Shown in pieces: positions 48,255 to 61,531 of a stretch of 64,000 nt of DNA; the stretch's first letter is position 1, and each line of letters begins with the position of its first letter. The DNA is from Echinostoma caproni (Eukaryota; Platyhelminthes; Trematoda; Plagiorchiida; Echinostomatidae): positions 10,846-74,845 of the forward strand of contig UZAN01040034.1 in NCBI GenBank assembly GCA_900618425.1, read 5' to 3'. The notes beneath the pieces were generated by a model. That model saw only the letters and a list, made by a program, of their open reading frames with translations. It did not search any database and was not told the DNA's origin. The position numbers and the translations under genes were made by a program.

Positions 48255-51200
48255 TTGAAATTTAACCAAATCCTTCATTACTCACATGACATTTGCTATT
48301 TGTTCGTCACTGCATTTGGAGTAGGTTTCACTTCGTGGTTTGCGCACCAGCTCGGAACACAGGGTTTGCTGTCCGTCCAAAGTGCAACAGTTTCCTTGGA
48401 CATCCGTATTTGGACAATAAACATCCTGACGATAAGCAACGTGCACATAAAGTGATCTGGAATGTCAGAATAACGAAGCTAGGCATGATTTTCGATTTCA
48501 CTAAAACACCGACAAAGCTCCTGACGACAATAATTTTCGTTCAGCCTCGATGGGGCAAAAACCAATGCGTAGTTTTCAAATAACTTCCAAAGTGTCAGAA
48601 AATTTACCTCACTCCTGCGTGTGCCAAGTCATAAAAGCCATGGATTAAAATAATTAATTTAATTACTTATTCATGAGTAAAATAAAACTGCAATAAATTC
48701 GGCCATCTCCTACCTGTTCATCGGCCCGAATGGAACAATGTACCTAAACGTTTCCTTGAATGTGCATTCAGGTAATATATCACCTCAGTCGTCCTTCGTC
48801 AGATGTGGCGTTCCTTTCCAGTTGAATAAAAGACCAGGCACTTAAACATTACGGGAAGGTAATATTGTCTGTAAATTGGTAATGCCCTGCGCCTAGTGCG
48901 AAACTCTACATCGCCGGCTCAGATGGAGACGGATTCAGGAACATAACTTAACGGTTCTTTTCTGCATCAAAGAATCAATCTATAGAATAACGTAAGAAGC
49001 TTCTAGCAACCGTGGAATCCATACTAATTAGAATTTTTAAGCCGGAGTGGTGAAATCAACGTAATATGTTTCAAGCGCTGTTGTTTCCATGACCATAGAA
49101 GTTATTGACCTCTAGTCTTATGTGACACATTTTCCTTTCTCCCATTTTCACACAGTCATTCTTGAGTAACATCTTTCATGTCGTATCCACTTCACACCTT
49201 GTGTTACTCAACTTTGTGCTATTCATTTACCATGACTGCATAATGTTTTGTCAATCTAACCTTCTGCCCATACACAAAAACATACTACTGAGTAATCCAA
49301 TTAAATAGGTAAATGCCTGAAGCGATATATCCACTTTTTTCTTATATTTCATTACTGATTCAAGACCGTGGGTCGTCATACAAGTCATGATGTTCCTTTT
49401 TCGACCAGCGGATTTGCTCATGACTGATAATATAACCAGATATGCAAAACTGTCGTACTTTTGTATTCAATAGAAGCCTGTATCGTTTGTTGAGCAATAT
49501 TTAGATTTGGTGACCAAACGAATATAGTCAACGTGTTTTGTGTAGAATCGTATTTTACCGGTATCATCAAATTCCGGGTATCGTCTAGGATAGATTCCAA
49601 TGGATTTTTTATTGTTTATTATTTGTTATTATTTTAGAAAACCGAACATTATCATTTAAGTGAAAAGCCTGAACTGAACTATTTACCATCTAATCAAAGA
49701 TAAAGCGTTACAGTTCCGTGACTAACATTGTCTATTTCAGATTTTATTGGTGCATGACCCCGACTATAGAGAATGATTTGTGTACTGATTCATTCATTTA
49801 TAAAGTTGGCTTTTAACTGATTCCAAACCAATCAAGAGTAGATCCACGATCCACACACATACATTCCTGAATTTGGAGCTAGTTACCTGGTTGATTGAGT
49901 GTATTAGTGTATTGGGTATAATGGGCAACGTGGATGTTACATCCCCCCTTCCATGAAGAGCTCATGATCCACTGGGTGGAACATCAACCACCACCAAATG
50001 ATCGTGGTCTCAGCAAACCGTTGACTCGTTCACTCGCGCACAAGGTTCTAGCTGAGGCCTCGATTGTGGTATTCCTTTAAAAAATCCACATTTATTGCCA
50101 GAACAATCCGGCAGTAAATCCTGGACCGATGTCTAGTATAAAAATCGTTGTAACCTGCTTCGTTTGTCTCACAGTCCAAATACAGTTACGTATCAAACAA
50201 TAATAAAAGTAAAGTATACAATTCAAAAGACATGTGCACCTAACCACACATCAACGAACATTTGAAGTGTTCACAAAAACAAATGGTTTTATTTTTGTCT
50301 CGGCCCCGGTGAAATAACGTGTTTCTGATTTCATTATCGGTGCATAGTCAGTACACACCAATCATTTTATCCTATCTGGTTTCTCCTCATGCTGAGTACC
50401 ACAAAACGGATTGCTTGATTCGATTGATAACACCAGCTGTGATGTGGATACAGAAAATATGCGGCACTTATGGAGCTCCGCAGGAATGCTCTGAAAGGAT
50501 CATAATGGATACTCGTTACCGCCGACACTCGATCTAACCTCTCGCTGTCAAACACGCTCACAAAGGGATTACACGACAACGGTGCCCGAACGTATATTGT
50601 AGCAAAGAGAATGGCAATAAGCAAGGCACAAGCTGCCTATGGAAAGGGGACACACGTTTCGTATTGAATATAGGTTCTCATGTGTCCGCTGACAATCTTC
50701 TGTTCGTTCGTTCTTGATGTTTACCTTGTTCAATCATTGTGTGCCTGAACGTGGTAGAACAGATTAGTACTGTAGGCATCTTCTATCATTTCGATTTCCA
50801 TGTCGTTACACAGGCTTCCTTATGAACCTGAAGTCCAACAGTTTACATTTGATTCGGTTAAATAGCTACCTCACTGATACTTCCATTCACATACATTTTC
50901 AATATTACGTGTAATTTGACGAACAAAGAGAGAGGGAGCAATTTTAATACTCAACCTTTCAAATGTGGCTTGTTGTGAAGTGAACGATCGGACTCGCAGC
51001 ATAATATATGCATGCTAGATTAGTCCCCAGTGGTCGTCGTATGAGTTGAACCATATCAGCTTGGGTTAGGCTCTTTCACTGTACCTTTGTGCGACTACCG
51101 GGCGACAGTCAATGAGCTTCATAGATTCTGTGGGCCGAGGTACCACAGCTCGAAATCTTGAAAGTGCAAGGCTGTCCAGCTTGATCAAGCTGCGTTCATA

Positions 51201-52090
51201 TGACGTCTGGATTTAACTTGATTAGGGTGAAACTTGAAAATCCTACGTATTCATCGGTTCAGGTTGACTGAAAGTTATTTCTGTCAATTGTGTAAAAGCA
51301 GTACGTCGGGTTGCGTCATAGCCTGAAACACTGCCGTGATTTATCCTGCACGGTTTCATGTTGGAATTTTTCACAGTGCATTGTATTCATCCATTGTTTA
51401 TGTGACACTCTGGTTGCGCAAAATATGACCACAAAGATGCTATACACAAAACATCTTGTGTGGTATAAACTGGCTTGTTTTGCATTTGTTACAACACACT
51501 AAGCGTTATGTATGTTTATTGTGTTAATCATAAAAGTATGTATTCATTCAACCCAAGAATATAAGTGATTGAGTTGGGAACAAAACCTAAAATAATATTA
51601 GTTTTTTCCACGCAGCAGAAACATTTATAATTGATTTGTCCGATGGAATATCAAAACCGATTATTCACTTCAGACCAACAATTACTAGCTCTCAACTTTC
51701 ATCTCTTCCATAGTTTCGTAAAAATGAAATCCTATGTAGAAGACTATATAACACGGTCAGTGTCGTCCGTTGCGGTTCACATAAATGATTCGAGTTCGAT
51801 AACCCACTTCATCCAGGGGAATATACATCGGGGTCATCTGTCGACCTCAATAACAATCGAAGTGAAGCAACGTGTTTCGTAATTTGACAGACCAAATTAA
51901 GAACAAACACGGTGAATATCTCACACGACGACCACAAGACAGGAGCGTTCCGCATAAAAAACCGGACAAATCAATCAACCAACGACAGATATTTGAACGA
52001 TGCATCGAACAGTACCTAAGTGTCCTCAAGTCCTTCCAAAATAGAACCTGATTTTCGGTCAGGTGATGAATAAAAGATGAGCATATTCTG
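48255..52090. other. No recognisable gene
   Basis: Short frames only. An 83-codon plus frame at 51631-51882 (KSYVEDYITRSVSS, ITHFIQGNIHRG) has ordinary composition and lies 200 bp upstream of a cluster of splice-like sites, but I cannot join it in phase. Slightly GC-richer patches at 49905-50060 and 51060-51190 hold nothing I recognise. Confidence 0.4.
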
Positions 52091-52331
52091 CAGAATGAAT
52101 AAAGCAACTGAGCGTTTCCTGCGATCGATTCAAATGATGTACATTTATTGGCAAAAGGTAAACTTATTTCTCTCTATCAATTGAGTTGAAATTTTTCGGA
52201 AAAAATTGGATTCATTTCAGGTTTTTAACGTATCTCGTGAGAAGAATATCGAATGATAGATTCAAAAGCGCCCATAGACAGCCCCATATCCGTTGCGGAT
52301 GGTGAGTAATTACTTATTTAGAATCATCGAG

Positions 52332-52335
<4 letters not shown>

Positions 52336-52393
<58 letters not shown>
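52336..52393. repeat. (AT)n microsatellite, about 58 bp
   Basis: The longest simple repeat in the window, uninterrupted AT dinucleotides. If the flanking splice-like sites are real it would lie inside an intron. Confidence 0.95.
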
Positions 52394-52397
<4 letters not shown>

Positions 52398-52940
52398 CAG
52401 TCAACACCAATCTTTACAGATACGGCGCCAAAAATAACCATGGGTGAACGAAAACAAATACAGGTAAGAAAATAGAGATGCATCACACTCTTGTGCTTAC
52501 ATGCAGTAAAATATGGCAGCCGAAAATAAAAAGCAAATCGAACTCAACCCATTATTTCTAACCTCTTTATTCCCTAGAAGCGATTGGCGAGTGTATTTGA
52601 GTGTGTCTGAAAGAGGATAAATCTGTGATATGAAATGACGTGTTTTGTTTCGGAATATTATTTGAACCCACACAAAATTACAAAAACAATTAAGTCCCAA
52701 AACATGTAGATTGTATTAGGTAAGGGTGACGCATGCAATCACGTGACATTTAAAACTGATTTAGGGTATTACTGAGTGGTTTTCATGACTCTGCCAAGCA
52801 TATAACAAGCATTTATTGGTATGGCATTACAGTATAAAATAAATATGACCAATATGATGTTCCTCGCGCAAGCGTTGTAAGATTACATCTTTGGATTTAT
52901 CGAATTCCTTCTCAAAATGACAAAATAATCCCCTCTCCAG

Positions 52941-53027
52941 TGAGACGAAACAGTACAGATTATCAGATTAATGCGGATTTCCTGAAAATGATATTTCAAA
53001 AGTCTCATTATCCATCAAGGGCTGCTC
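52941..53027 (+). CDS. Candidate exon, weakly homeodomain-like
   Basis: An 87-bp segment (29 codons, symmetric) lies between a pyrimidine-rich CTCTCCAG acceptor and a GTAAGT donor. Only one frame is open. It reads RRNSTDYQINADFLKMIFQK, then SHYPSRAA. The order basic-T-x-YQ, hydrophobic helix, F-x-K-x-HYPS resembles arm, helix 1 and turn of a homeodomain, but two residues too many separate YQ from F, and the part after the donor, though open, does not give a WFQNRR helix 3. Neighbouring splice-like exons (52094-52157, 52221-52301, 52420-52463) do not join in phase. Treat it as a possible exon and the homeodomain resemblance as speculative. Confidence 0.2.
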
Positions 53028-53670
53028 GTAAGTGGCGTATAAAAAAAACAGCTGAGGTTATAGTCATCCTTCTGCTTAACCCATCACCTTACTCCCAAAA
53101 GGGATTTGCCGATGCGCTTTAGTCACCATGACCTCCAGTATGAATTCACTCAGATGAATGAGTTGGCCCTTTTTGTGACCTCAACCAAAAGTAGTTAATC
53201 TTCAACCTGTCTCAAACTCATGGGTTTCTGTCCTGTTCCTATCCGCACAACAACACACCACACCCCCTCCGCTTTTCTGAACTGCATGCAATCTACTAGC
53301 CTTAGCTTTCAACCAAACTCACACACACACCCGAAATAATAATGCAATTCAGTGTGCTTTTATAAATATATTTCATGACCAACAGAACCCAGTGCAACTA
53401 GTCAGACGTGTGCAATATGTGTGTCTCGACCAGGTCTCAAACCAGAAATCTTCTTCGGGTTGGCAATCGCAACAGCATATATAGGGCCTATATTTGATGT
53501 CCAAATTAAGAGTCTGGTGGATACTGTAAACGGAAAAAGGAACTTTGACAATACAATAAGGAAACCTTACTAAGAGAATCGGTTGAAATCCAAGGAAGAA
53601 TGTGGCTTTTTATGGTACCGGTATCCCTTATCTTTATTTGATAAAAAATGCATATCCTTCCCGTTTTTCT

Positions 53671-53847
53671 TTATCATTTTACCTCCTTTTTATTGAAAAC
53701 TAGCAGTGACACTTTTAGGAAGGGGAAAGCGACAAATCACAGGGCTGCCATTCAACACACACTGCGGGAAGTCAGGCGTTGGTGATGGGATTCGATCACA
53801 TCTCCGGGGCTGATAACTTGGTGGCATTACCACCGGGCCACCACCGG
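53671..53847 (-). mobile_element. SINE family B, minus-strand copy
   Basis: The reverse complement starts with CCGGTGGTGGCCCGGTGGTA, as in the copy at 29941. It has a perfect B box, GATCGAATC, at 53789-53797, and ends with CAATAAAAAGGAGGTAAA, matching the 3' end of the other copy. The bodies between are diverged. Opposite orientation and 24 kb separation fit retroposition rather than segmental duplication. Confidence 0.7.
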
Positions 53848-56379
53848 TATTTTCCATCATGAAAGAAGGCATTTAAATATTTTCTTTCCCACTACTCTTG
53901 GATTAAAATATACCAAAGAAGACACGTACTTCATCAACATCTTAGTCATCAGCGATGTACCTGTTTGACCTGATGTATGCAAACAGTGTTTGGCATCAAA
54001 TATGTTTTCCATTCAAGACGTCTTGGCCGTGTCCTTGAGCATCTAAACGGTTTAACTATATAACGTGAATAGTGAGAAAGAATGATGGCTTCTGGTTTGA
54101 ATTGCATAAGTTTTATTTGCGCAGAAATAGTTGTAAACGCAGAGACACATCGTAGGAAACATCCAGAATTGCTGTGTAGCATAACTGCTAATAAAGCAGT
54201 GATAACAGCAATATGAGAATCGTCTTTCGTTGCCCAAAAGAACCGAGCGGAACCTTTTTATATGATGCTAGGGTATAATGCTAGGGTTTAGAAAATGTAT
54301 TCTTTAAATTTACTGTGTTCATGAACCAGCGGCATACTGCGAAATTGTGAGATGTAACATACCTCTGATGTGTACCTTTCACAATGAATTTATTCGATGT
54401 ATTACCAATGTAACCCAAAATATCCAAACGTGTGCACGATTTGAGCGCAATATGTTATGTCTCACTTTGAAAACATGAATCTCAATTGCACGCCTACCAA
54501 TTGGACATCACCGTTCTCCATCACCGAGCATACATAGATGGACTATTTTAATCCGTTTTTATTGTCTGATACAACAAAACGATGTAGCGATTTTCTGCTT
54601 CTAGTTAATGGATTGTCCCCCGGGTGGCAAACATTTATTCCCTGTCACGCAGTCTGTCACTCACAATCTCGGTGGAACATCAACGAAATGAACAAAGTTC
54701 GTGCTAGTGTTCATCTGCAATTCGTTCAAACGTAGAACAGATAGACAAATTCCGTCGGTCGATTCTCAGTTCGGTCGATGGAGTTGCACTGTTATTGAGA
54801 TCCGCGGAAAATTCCGAATGGCAGAATACCAATTTCGAGTCGTTGAATTCATGTTTTATGTGCTTCATGCATGACAGAGTGCATCCTGTATGTCGTCAAG
54901 AATGCAGTGGAGAGGTTGAACGCTAAAGTGCACCACAAAATTGTCAGCTGTTGATGCATCTGCACCTGTAACTTATTTCTATTTTCTCGGTGAGTTATCT
55001 CCGGGGCTTTCCGTCAAACGAAACATTTGCTTTAATGAGTGGCCATCTATTCTGTGGTACAATCGACAATATTGTAATTAAATTAAGGTGATTGATAATG
55101 CACTGAGGAAATATTTCTTTCGGGAACTTAATTTGCAAACAAGTTCTTAAAAATAGGCTACATTCGCAATGCCTAAAGTTTATGCACAATCGCTATTGTT
55201 CTTTAGTTTCTACTATCATTGGTGTACGCCGTCAGTTTAAACCGTAGATGAACACCTGGCGAGAAAACCAGGAATCAGGCTGAGTTCCAGGTCTCACGGT
55301 TTTGTACACAACTCTATTTTTCGGAAGGAATGCGAACAAGCCGTTAGATTGACCTTAGTTCGTGTTCGTTAAATTCTATTTTTTTAACGATTATAACCTC
55401 CTACAAAACCTACGATGTATAGCAGAAAACCATTCACTCAGATGAATTCAGTCGGTGCCGTCCAAACTACAACGGTAAATTATCTAATTCTTTGTAGAAA
55501 ATCTGCCACCCATTATCGGATAACTGCGTGTACTGTACGAATAGTAGTTGACCACATATAAGAATGAAACAGGTTTGACGAAATACTTCAATTTGAGCAC
55601 AATCTCCGAATGTTCAGTCATACCGTTGTATTTCGAAAGTAATTCCAGAGACAGTATTGTTCTGAAATTATATGATTCACCCATACACGATCCCGTGCAA
55701 AACATCCCGAATAGATACAAACTAGAACCGTATAAGGTGTACTCGTGACAAATTATTGGAAAATGACTTATTCACTACATAACAGAACCTTTTGCGTAAT
55801 TCATTTCACAAAAGCAAAATGGATATGATATGATATGACACAAATAAAGCAAGAAAGTTGAAATATCATAGAAGATGTTCATCGGCATTGTGATGATACG
55901 GCAATTAGCCCTTTTCGAAAAACCAAAAGGCGTACTGAATAGACTTAAAAATACGTCACTATCGTGAGACATGAATTTGACACTAGTTCCCTTTTATCTT
56001 AAGAAAAACTAATGAGATTATTCATTTGTAATCTTGGCCTACAACCACGTAGCAGATCACAAATAAAACAACCATTACGCATTTATGATTGATGTGAGTA
56101 CATTGGTAATGCACCAATTCGTTTAAGGGAATTTCAGTCCCGATGATGCTACAAAGCTTCTTAGTTTGTAACAATTGATCATCAAGCCATGCTAACGCAC
56201 ATTCTAGATGAAAATTTGCCTCCGACGATGAATGATCCAGTGCCAACAAATTATGTCAGGTAAAATGTCAATAATAGATAATGGATTTAAATATTATTGC
56301 AAGTCCCAGTTTGTCTCGCTCCATCTTTCACCTATTCAGGTTTTGGTTGCACACTTGATGAACAGCAGGCGGATAAGCA
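53848..56379. other. No recognisable gene
   Basis: Short frames on both strands, no motifs. A minus-strand frame at 56022-56249 (LECALAWLDDQLLQTKK) has helical-looking composition but no acceptable acceptor upstream. Confidence 0.45.
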
Positions 56380-56620
56380 ACCTCAGCCCCGGGACTTGGA
56401 GTAGTGAACTACATAAGGCCTCACTAAATTGGGCGTGGTATTCAACCAGACGACAGCACACCTGTCTACCACCAAATTAGGGTGGCGGTGGTTTGGCTCG
56501 AACCTCAGAACACACGGTTCAAAGCACACCGGTGACAGTGACTGAATCACTGTGTCACCAAGAAATCCGACCGATGGGATGCACAAATCCATCTATGCAT
56601 CTAAAAGGAGTGAATAGATT
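56380..56620 (-). mobile_element. tRNA-headed short retroposon, single copy seen
   Basis: On the minus strand TTGGTGACACAGTG (near 56547-56561) stands in for an A box and GTTCGAGCC (56495-56503) is a perfect B box, at about normal tRNA distance. The body is GC-richer than its surroundings and continues to about 56380 (CCCGGGGCTGAGG). No second copy is visible and the 3' end is not sharp, so the SINE call depends on the head alone. Confidence 0.42.
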
Positions 56621-59600
56621 GTGACCGGCCAGGTGTTTGGTTGAAAACGTCAAGCTACCGCTTATTGTAAAGTTGACATATTACTGCTTTCGGCCATCAA
56701 GCGGGTACTAATAAACACCTGCGCTTTAACAAGTCAATGCAGACAGTGGTACAATTTTTCTGATAACCAGCCTGCCCCAATCACAGCACTGTCAAAGAGA
56801 ACGTGAAAATAAGGTATCGTGGATTCAAAATCAGGTTTTTTGAGATCTGTTTGGGTGTAAACATTATCTGGTTAGTTCAAATAAATTTTACTTTAAACTA
56901 AAAAATATGAATGCGCTCTTCTCACCTTTTCGATCGCTGCAAACGTACTATTTTATCACTTCTGTTTTCCCTTGGGAGCGTCGTACTCTGGTTCAGGCGT
57001 AATGGACCAGGCCACATTGCAATTCAGCCGTGTTTGTATGCACATCATTCGCATATTTTAACTGACAGTTGCAAAATCCATAAACTCGGCGATCCGCTTG
57101 CGTCAGGAAAACATTCACGATATATTCCTCGCCCGCTTTCATATTGACAATGTAAATTCGAACTCTGGAGAAAACTGGGGTGGCTTAATCCCTCGCATGA
57201 GTGGACTTCGGAAGGCGAACGTGCTGGACCTGACGTATTCTCCCATAAAACCATCCAACTTTGACACATCGCTTTTCAATGAAAATCTTCACAAATCTAA
57301 ATTTTGTGTGTGCATTCAAGACGCTCTGAAAATGACCCAAGATTTTCCAAAGGTTTAAGCCTTATTTTCAAAATAGCTAACTTAAGTTTCATCTGTTTCT
57401 GTTTTTTATCAATATCGAGTACAAAAAATTACATCTTATATACTCTTGCTAATGGAAATATTGTCGAATCTCGGGATGGCAAATGTGTGACGGCAAACAA
57501 GAGTGGTCAGCTTGTGGTCCACATACTCGCACGGCTATCTTTCACCAGTTGCTGACGCTCTTTTTAAATAAACGGGAAAATGGTGGCTTCTATCAGGGTT
57601 TGGATACTAAATTGTCGATCACACTGGCATGTCACTCATCCTTATTGATTGAACGGTCTTCTTTTGTTAACAAATAGGAGCACCCGTCCAACACATTTCT
57701 TCATCGATGTTTGAAGCAAAACTAAAAGCTATCCGAGTTTTACACTACGAAATTGAGCAACATGGCTGCAGCACGGTGTAGTTAAATCAGGAGTGAAACT
57801 GGGTCTTCGGTCTCAGCCAGTTTCGACAATTAATTTTCACCCACGTCTGATCACGTGAACTTCTTTGCTTTTCTAATAGGACTAGAAGGAAAAGCAAGTA
57901 CATTTTTGATACGTACGATTCCGTCAATGTGACGGGTCACTCAACACTAGTTTACTCTGCTTTACTGTGTATATTGGCAAAAAATCTCCAAAATTCCAAA
58001 CATATATACAATAAAAAAACAGTAGACGACAGCGTAAGTTTGTTCATGTGATGCATATCAAACACATTGGTGAAATGAATAATCTCATTGTGCTTCATTA
58101 GTTTGACCAATCCAACTGCAGACAATCACATCACTAGCAAATGAAACTATTTTGTGGGCTGTTTTGAAGCTCGTGAGAAACTATCCCCCATTAGTGGCGA
58201 CCGCTACTCCTCCAGACGTCTGAAACAACATTGAGACTGTGATTGGCGTTTCCTCAAATGCAAATTCCCTGTCGAAAGCTGTAAACCGGAAGCTTGTGAA
58301 TAAAGTTCACTTCCGTGTAACAAATTGAGCGCTGGAAAAGTGAGCAGACGGAATATCGACAGGTTCGGCATTCTTATGCAATTATGTCTCACTCCTGAGA
58401 CGTGCATCTGAGAATGATGTTACCATATTAACATTCCACTTTGTAAGGACATAAAACGTTTCTCACTAAATTTCTTGATTCGGTCGCAGTGAGCGCCTTT
58501 TAGAAAGAACTTCCTCGTAAATCGGATTCAATGCAAATTCACAAGAACTCAGCGGTTCACAAATCAAAAAAAAAACAAATCAACTTTTTCATTAGATTAA
58601 TCAACTTTTTGAATTCCTTTTTTTTCGGTCCTCAAAGACATGGGAATGGCAACAGTGGCAGGGATTGGAAATCCTCCTCCATTCAGTCAAAGCTACACAA
58701 CAGTACTCCCATTCTTTATTAGGCTGCATTTGTATCTCGTTCATTCTATTAGGTGAAAGCGTTCTGATCATCTGTACCACCTCAACCATATGTTCTGTCT
58801 ACGCCTCCTCCCTCCCCCCCCCCACTTCCTTCAAAAAAAGAAAACATGCATTATATTCATTCTCAGTTTATTTGTCTTAACCAAATGGTTTTCAAGTTGT
58901 CCTGCATACATTTACTGAAATAACGAACCTCACACCGATCTCGCGCATCTTTCATGAATCATGTACTGAAAAGCACAATCCAAATTGGATATGATTTATT
59001 CTGTTCTTCCAAGCAACCTTGCTGGAACTGAACGCACGGAAAACGGTATGCGTAAAATCTCCTCCATTGGGATTCCAGACATTCTTGACCAGTCATTTAA
59101 TTCAAACTAGAACGTGAATGGGTTATTTATACATTCAGTTCTGAGAACTTTGAGGTATTAGGGTTCTTTCAGTGCTAAATTTCTTGAACCCTGCGAAACC
59201 GGATATGAGTGATCAAATACCTAGTTGTTAAGGTCATCGATTTATCGTCCTAGACGAGGGGTGTCCAAAACCCACCGCAACCTCCAGATGTTCACACTTT
59301 CGCCGTGTTCCATAGAAGTTCTTTAATTAGACGTTCTTCTTTTCCGGAAACTCTTATCATTATGTATTCTATACAATAGAAAAAAAGAGATAAAAATATA
59401 TGTACGAGTAATGACTGCTACTGAAACGGATCGTTTCTCCAAAGTCCTAAACCGATAATCATTTCGGAAGGTCAGTTGAAATAAACTCCTTACCTCCGTG
59501 TATTCTTCCATTTCTTTGATTTATTAGGTTGTTGAATTGATTTTTTCAAACATTTGAAAGTAACCAATTAATTTTTAGCTCTGTGCTAACTTTAAGTGGG

Positions 59601-59829
59601 GGTGCTGTTCAAAGGCACCGAACCTTTGAAGTGATGGTATGATGACCATCAAAGTTGAGCTTCAAAACATTTAACAATGAGTAGGTGTAGTAATCGTAGT
59701 AATTGTAGTACGCATTGATCACGAAATACGAATCACTAATTAGCAATCAAGGAGATGCAAAGACTAGATTACACTGGTACTTGCACAGCGGCATCCCACG
59801 TCACCCATACGTCAGGAAAAAGCTACAGA
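56621..59829. other. No recognisable gene
   Basis: Short frames only. Plus-strand frames at 57098-57358 and 57304-57677 overlap one another and read partly like ordinary protein, but splice sites joining them are not convincing. A short C-tract lies at 58815-58823. Confidence 0.4.
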
Positions 59830-60350
59830 GGTACAATTCATTTATTGAAAGAAACCAGGGGATTAAATAATACGTAAGAAACAATGTCATAGGTAGTCTA
59901 AACCTCCTCCAATTGCGTGCTAGAATTTCTTGCGTTGTTCAGGTTCTGTCAGGGTCGCACGACTCCTGATTGGTTGCTATAATCGATCTATGGTTTGTTG
60001 TCCAGAAGCTGTGATACGTAAGCATTGTGTTGACGTCTCCTGGGCAGCTTGATTCACCACAATTGTCCGAAAACTGTAACGTGTTGCTCCGTAGTATGCG
60101 TCATCTCGTAGGCTGGGATCATCTCAGTAGGGTACTATCCTAAGAAGTTACGATATATCGAAGGATGTCTAAAATAAAAATACCTTGTGAATGTGCTACG
60201 TACAGTGTAGTTGGGGCACAAATTTACGGTCCCTTGTTCTGCAAGGGCAATACTGCTATGCAATGACTGGATGATGAGTGGTGGTGTTGGAAGTCGAACG
60301 CAGGACTTACAGGTCGTTTTATAGATGATACTCACCACTTCACTGTCCCT
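59830..60350 (-). mobile_element. Retroposon with tRNA-Asp-like head
   Basis: The reverse complement starts with GTGAAGTGGTGAGTATC (60327-60343), close to the AGTGGTxAGTATC D-arm region of tRNA-Asp. About 30 bp later comes CCTGCGTTCGACTTCC, a B-box-like T arm (60287-60303) with one departure. The body of about 430 bp has one open stretch of 47 codons (about 59980-60122; DDAYYGATRYSF, RITASGQQTIDRL) and ends near a CAATAAATG string at about 59839. The open stretch may belong to a LINE-derived tail or be chance. Only one copy is seen. Confidence 0.4.
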
Positions 60351-61531
60351 ATCTCAGATTCGGTTTTAGTCAATTTGCTAGTAAGGGTCAATGATTGACA
60401 AATGGATCTGGCATAATTAGCAGAACGTAAGGTTTTAGCCAGAAATGTCTTCCACAGTGAGTTTATAGTTTTGCATAGGTTACGAGGTAGAACTCAAAAG
60501 GCCATTTCGGAAAGCCGAAGGCTTTGTATCTCAGGTTCTGTTGTTTGAACCGTAATAGATAACTTATTACTCTTTCATTCAACGTGTAATCAGAAAAACA
60601 AAACTGCATACCTATGTGCAAACTCCAAACGAAAAGCGTGGATAGCGTTACTTGGCCTAAAACACGAAATGATCCATTATTCATAAGTAATAAATCTCGA
60701 GTAGTGATATTCCTCAGGCATGCTCCCAGGCATGGATAGTTGAAATTCAAATGTGCTCCAGTAAGATAGCATACATACTATTGCGTGAGATACAAACAAG
60801 TGAATAAATGAGGTCAGTTAATTACGGGTTAGCTAGAGAGCAAACAGTAATCTGTAAGTCAATTGAAGAGCAAATAAAGGGCAGAGATAAATAAGTCATA
60901 TGGCTGTCAAGTACCGGATGGCCAAACGCTGAATGGGTATCCGGACCCTGCGAACAAGCAAGCTGGTTGAACAGATATACAAATACGTATAGGGATGGGC
61001 CATTCATAACACGAAGAATCAGTTTCACCTTCACCCCACTGGAAGATGAACTACATACCACCTTCCCGGTTTATTTAGCGTAGATTCACGGAACGGCTGT
61101 CAGTCCATTTTGATAACCGGTCCACATAGAGGTCCAAACTGGTGGTAATTGAACTCTAAGATTCTGTAAATGCGTTGTTCGCATGAGTGTTGGAGCCGAT
61201 CTGTTCCAGGGATTCAACTCCAATCTACAACAAGCAAAACCGATGTGTGGTAGAAAAAATCGAGTCTGTACTGCGAGCGTCAGCGGAACAAAACCAGAAC
61301 GGGCACAGGTGTGGGTGTGTATAAGCATGATTTTAAACCCAAATCTTTGCTTGACAGGCTGTCAGACCCGGTGTGTAAATGACACATTGTCACATTCAAG
61401 TTGGTGTTGAACACAACTTGGCAGATCACTCCTGAATCAAAACAACTACTGATGTTTGTTTTGCCATTTTTCACTGGAGTTTCATATTGTTTCATTTCAT
61501 TTTGGGTGTCATTATTATTTCAAATGGGATA
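60351..61531. other. No recognisable gene
   Basis: Short frames only; no repeats or RNA genes visible before the SINE-A inverted arm at 61532. Confidence 0.45.

Noticed and set aside
57460..57560. EWSACGPHTRT string considered as a thrombospondin type 1 repeat
   Set aside because: Only one W and one C of the required pattern are present and no further cysteines follow in frame.
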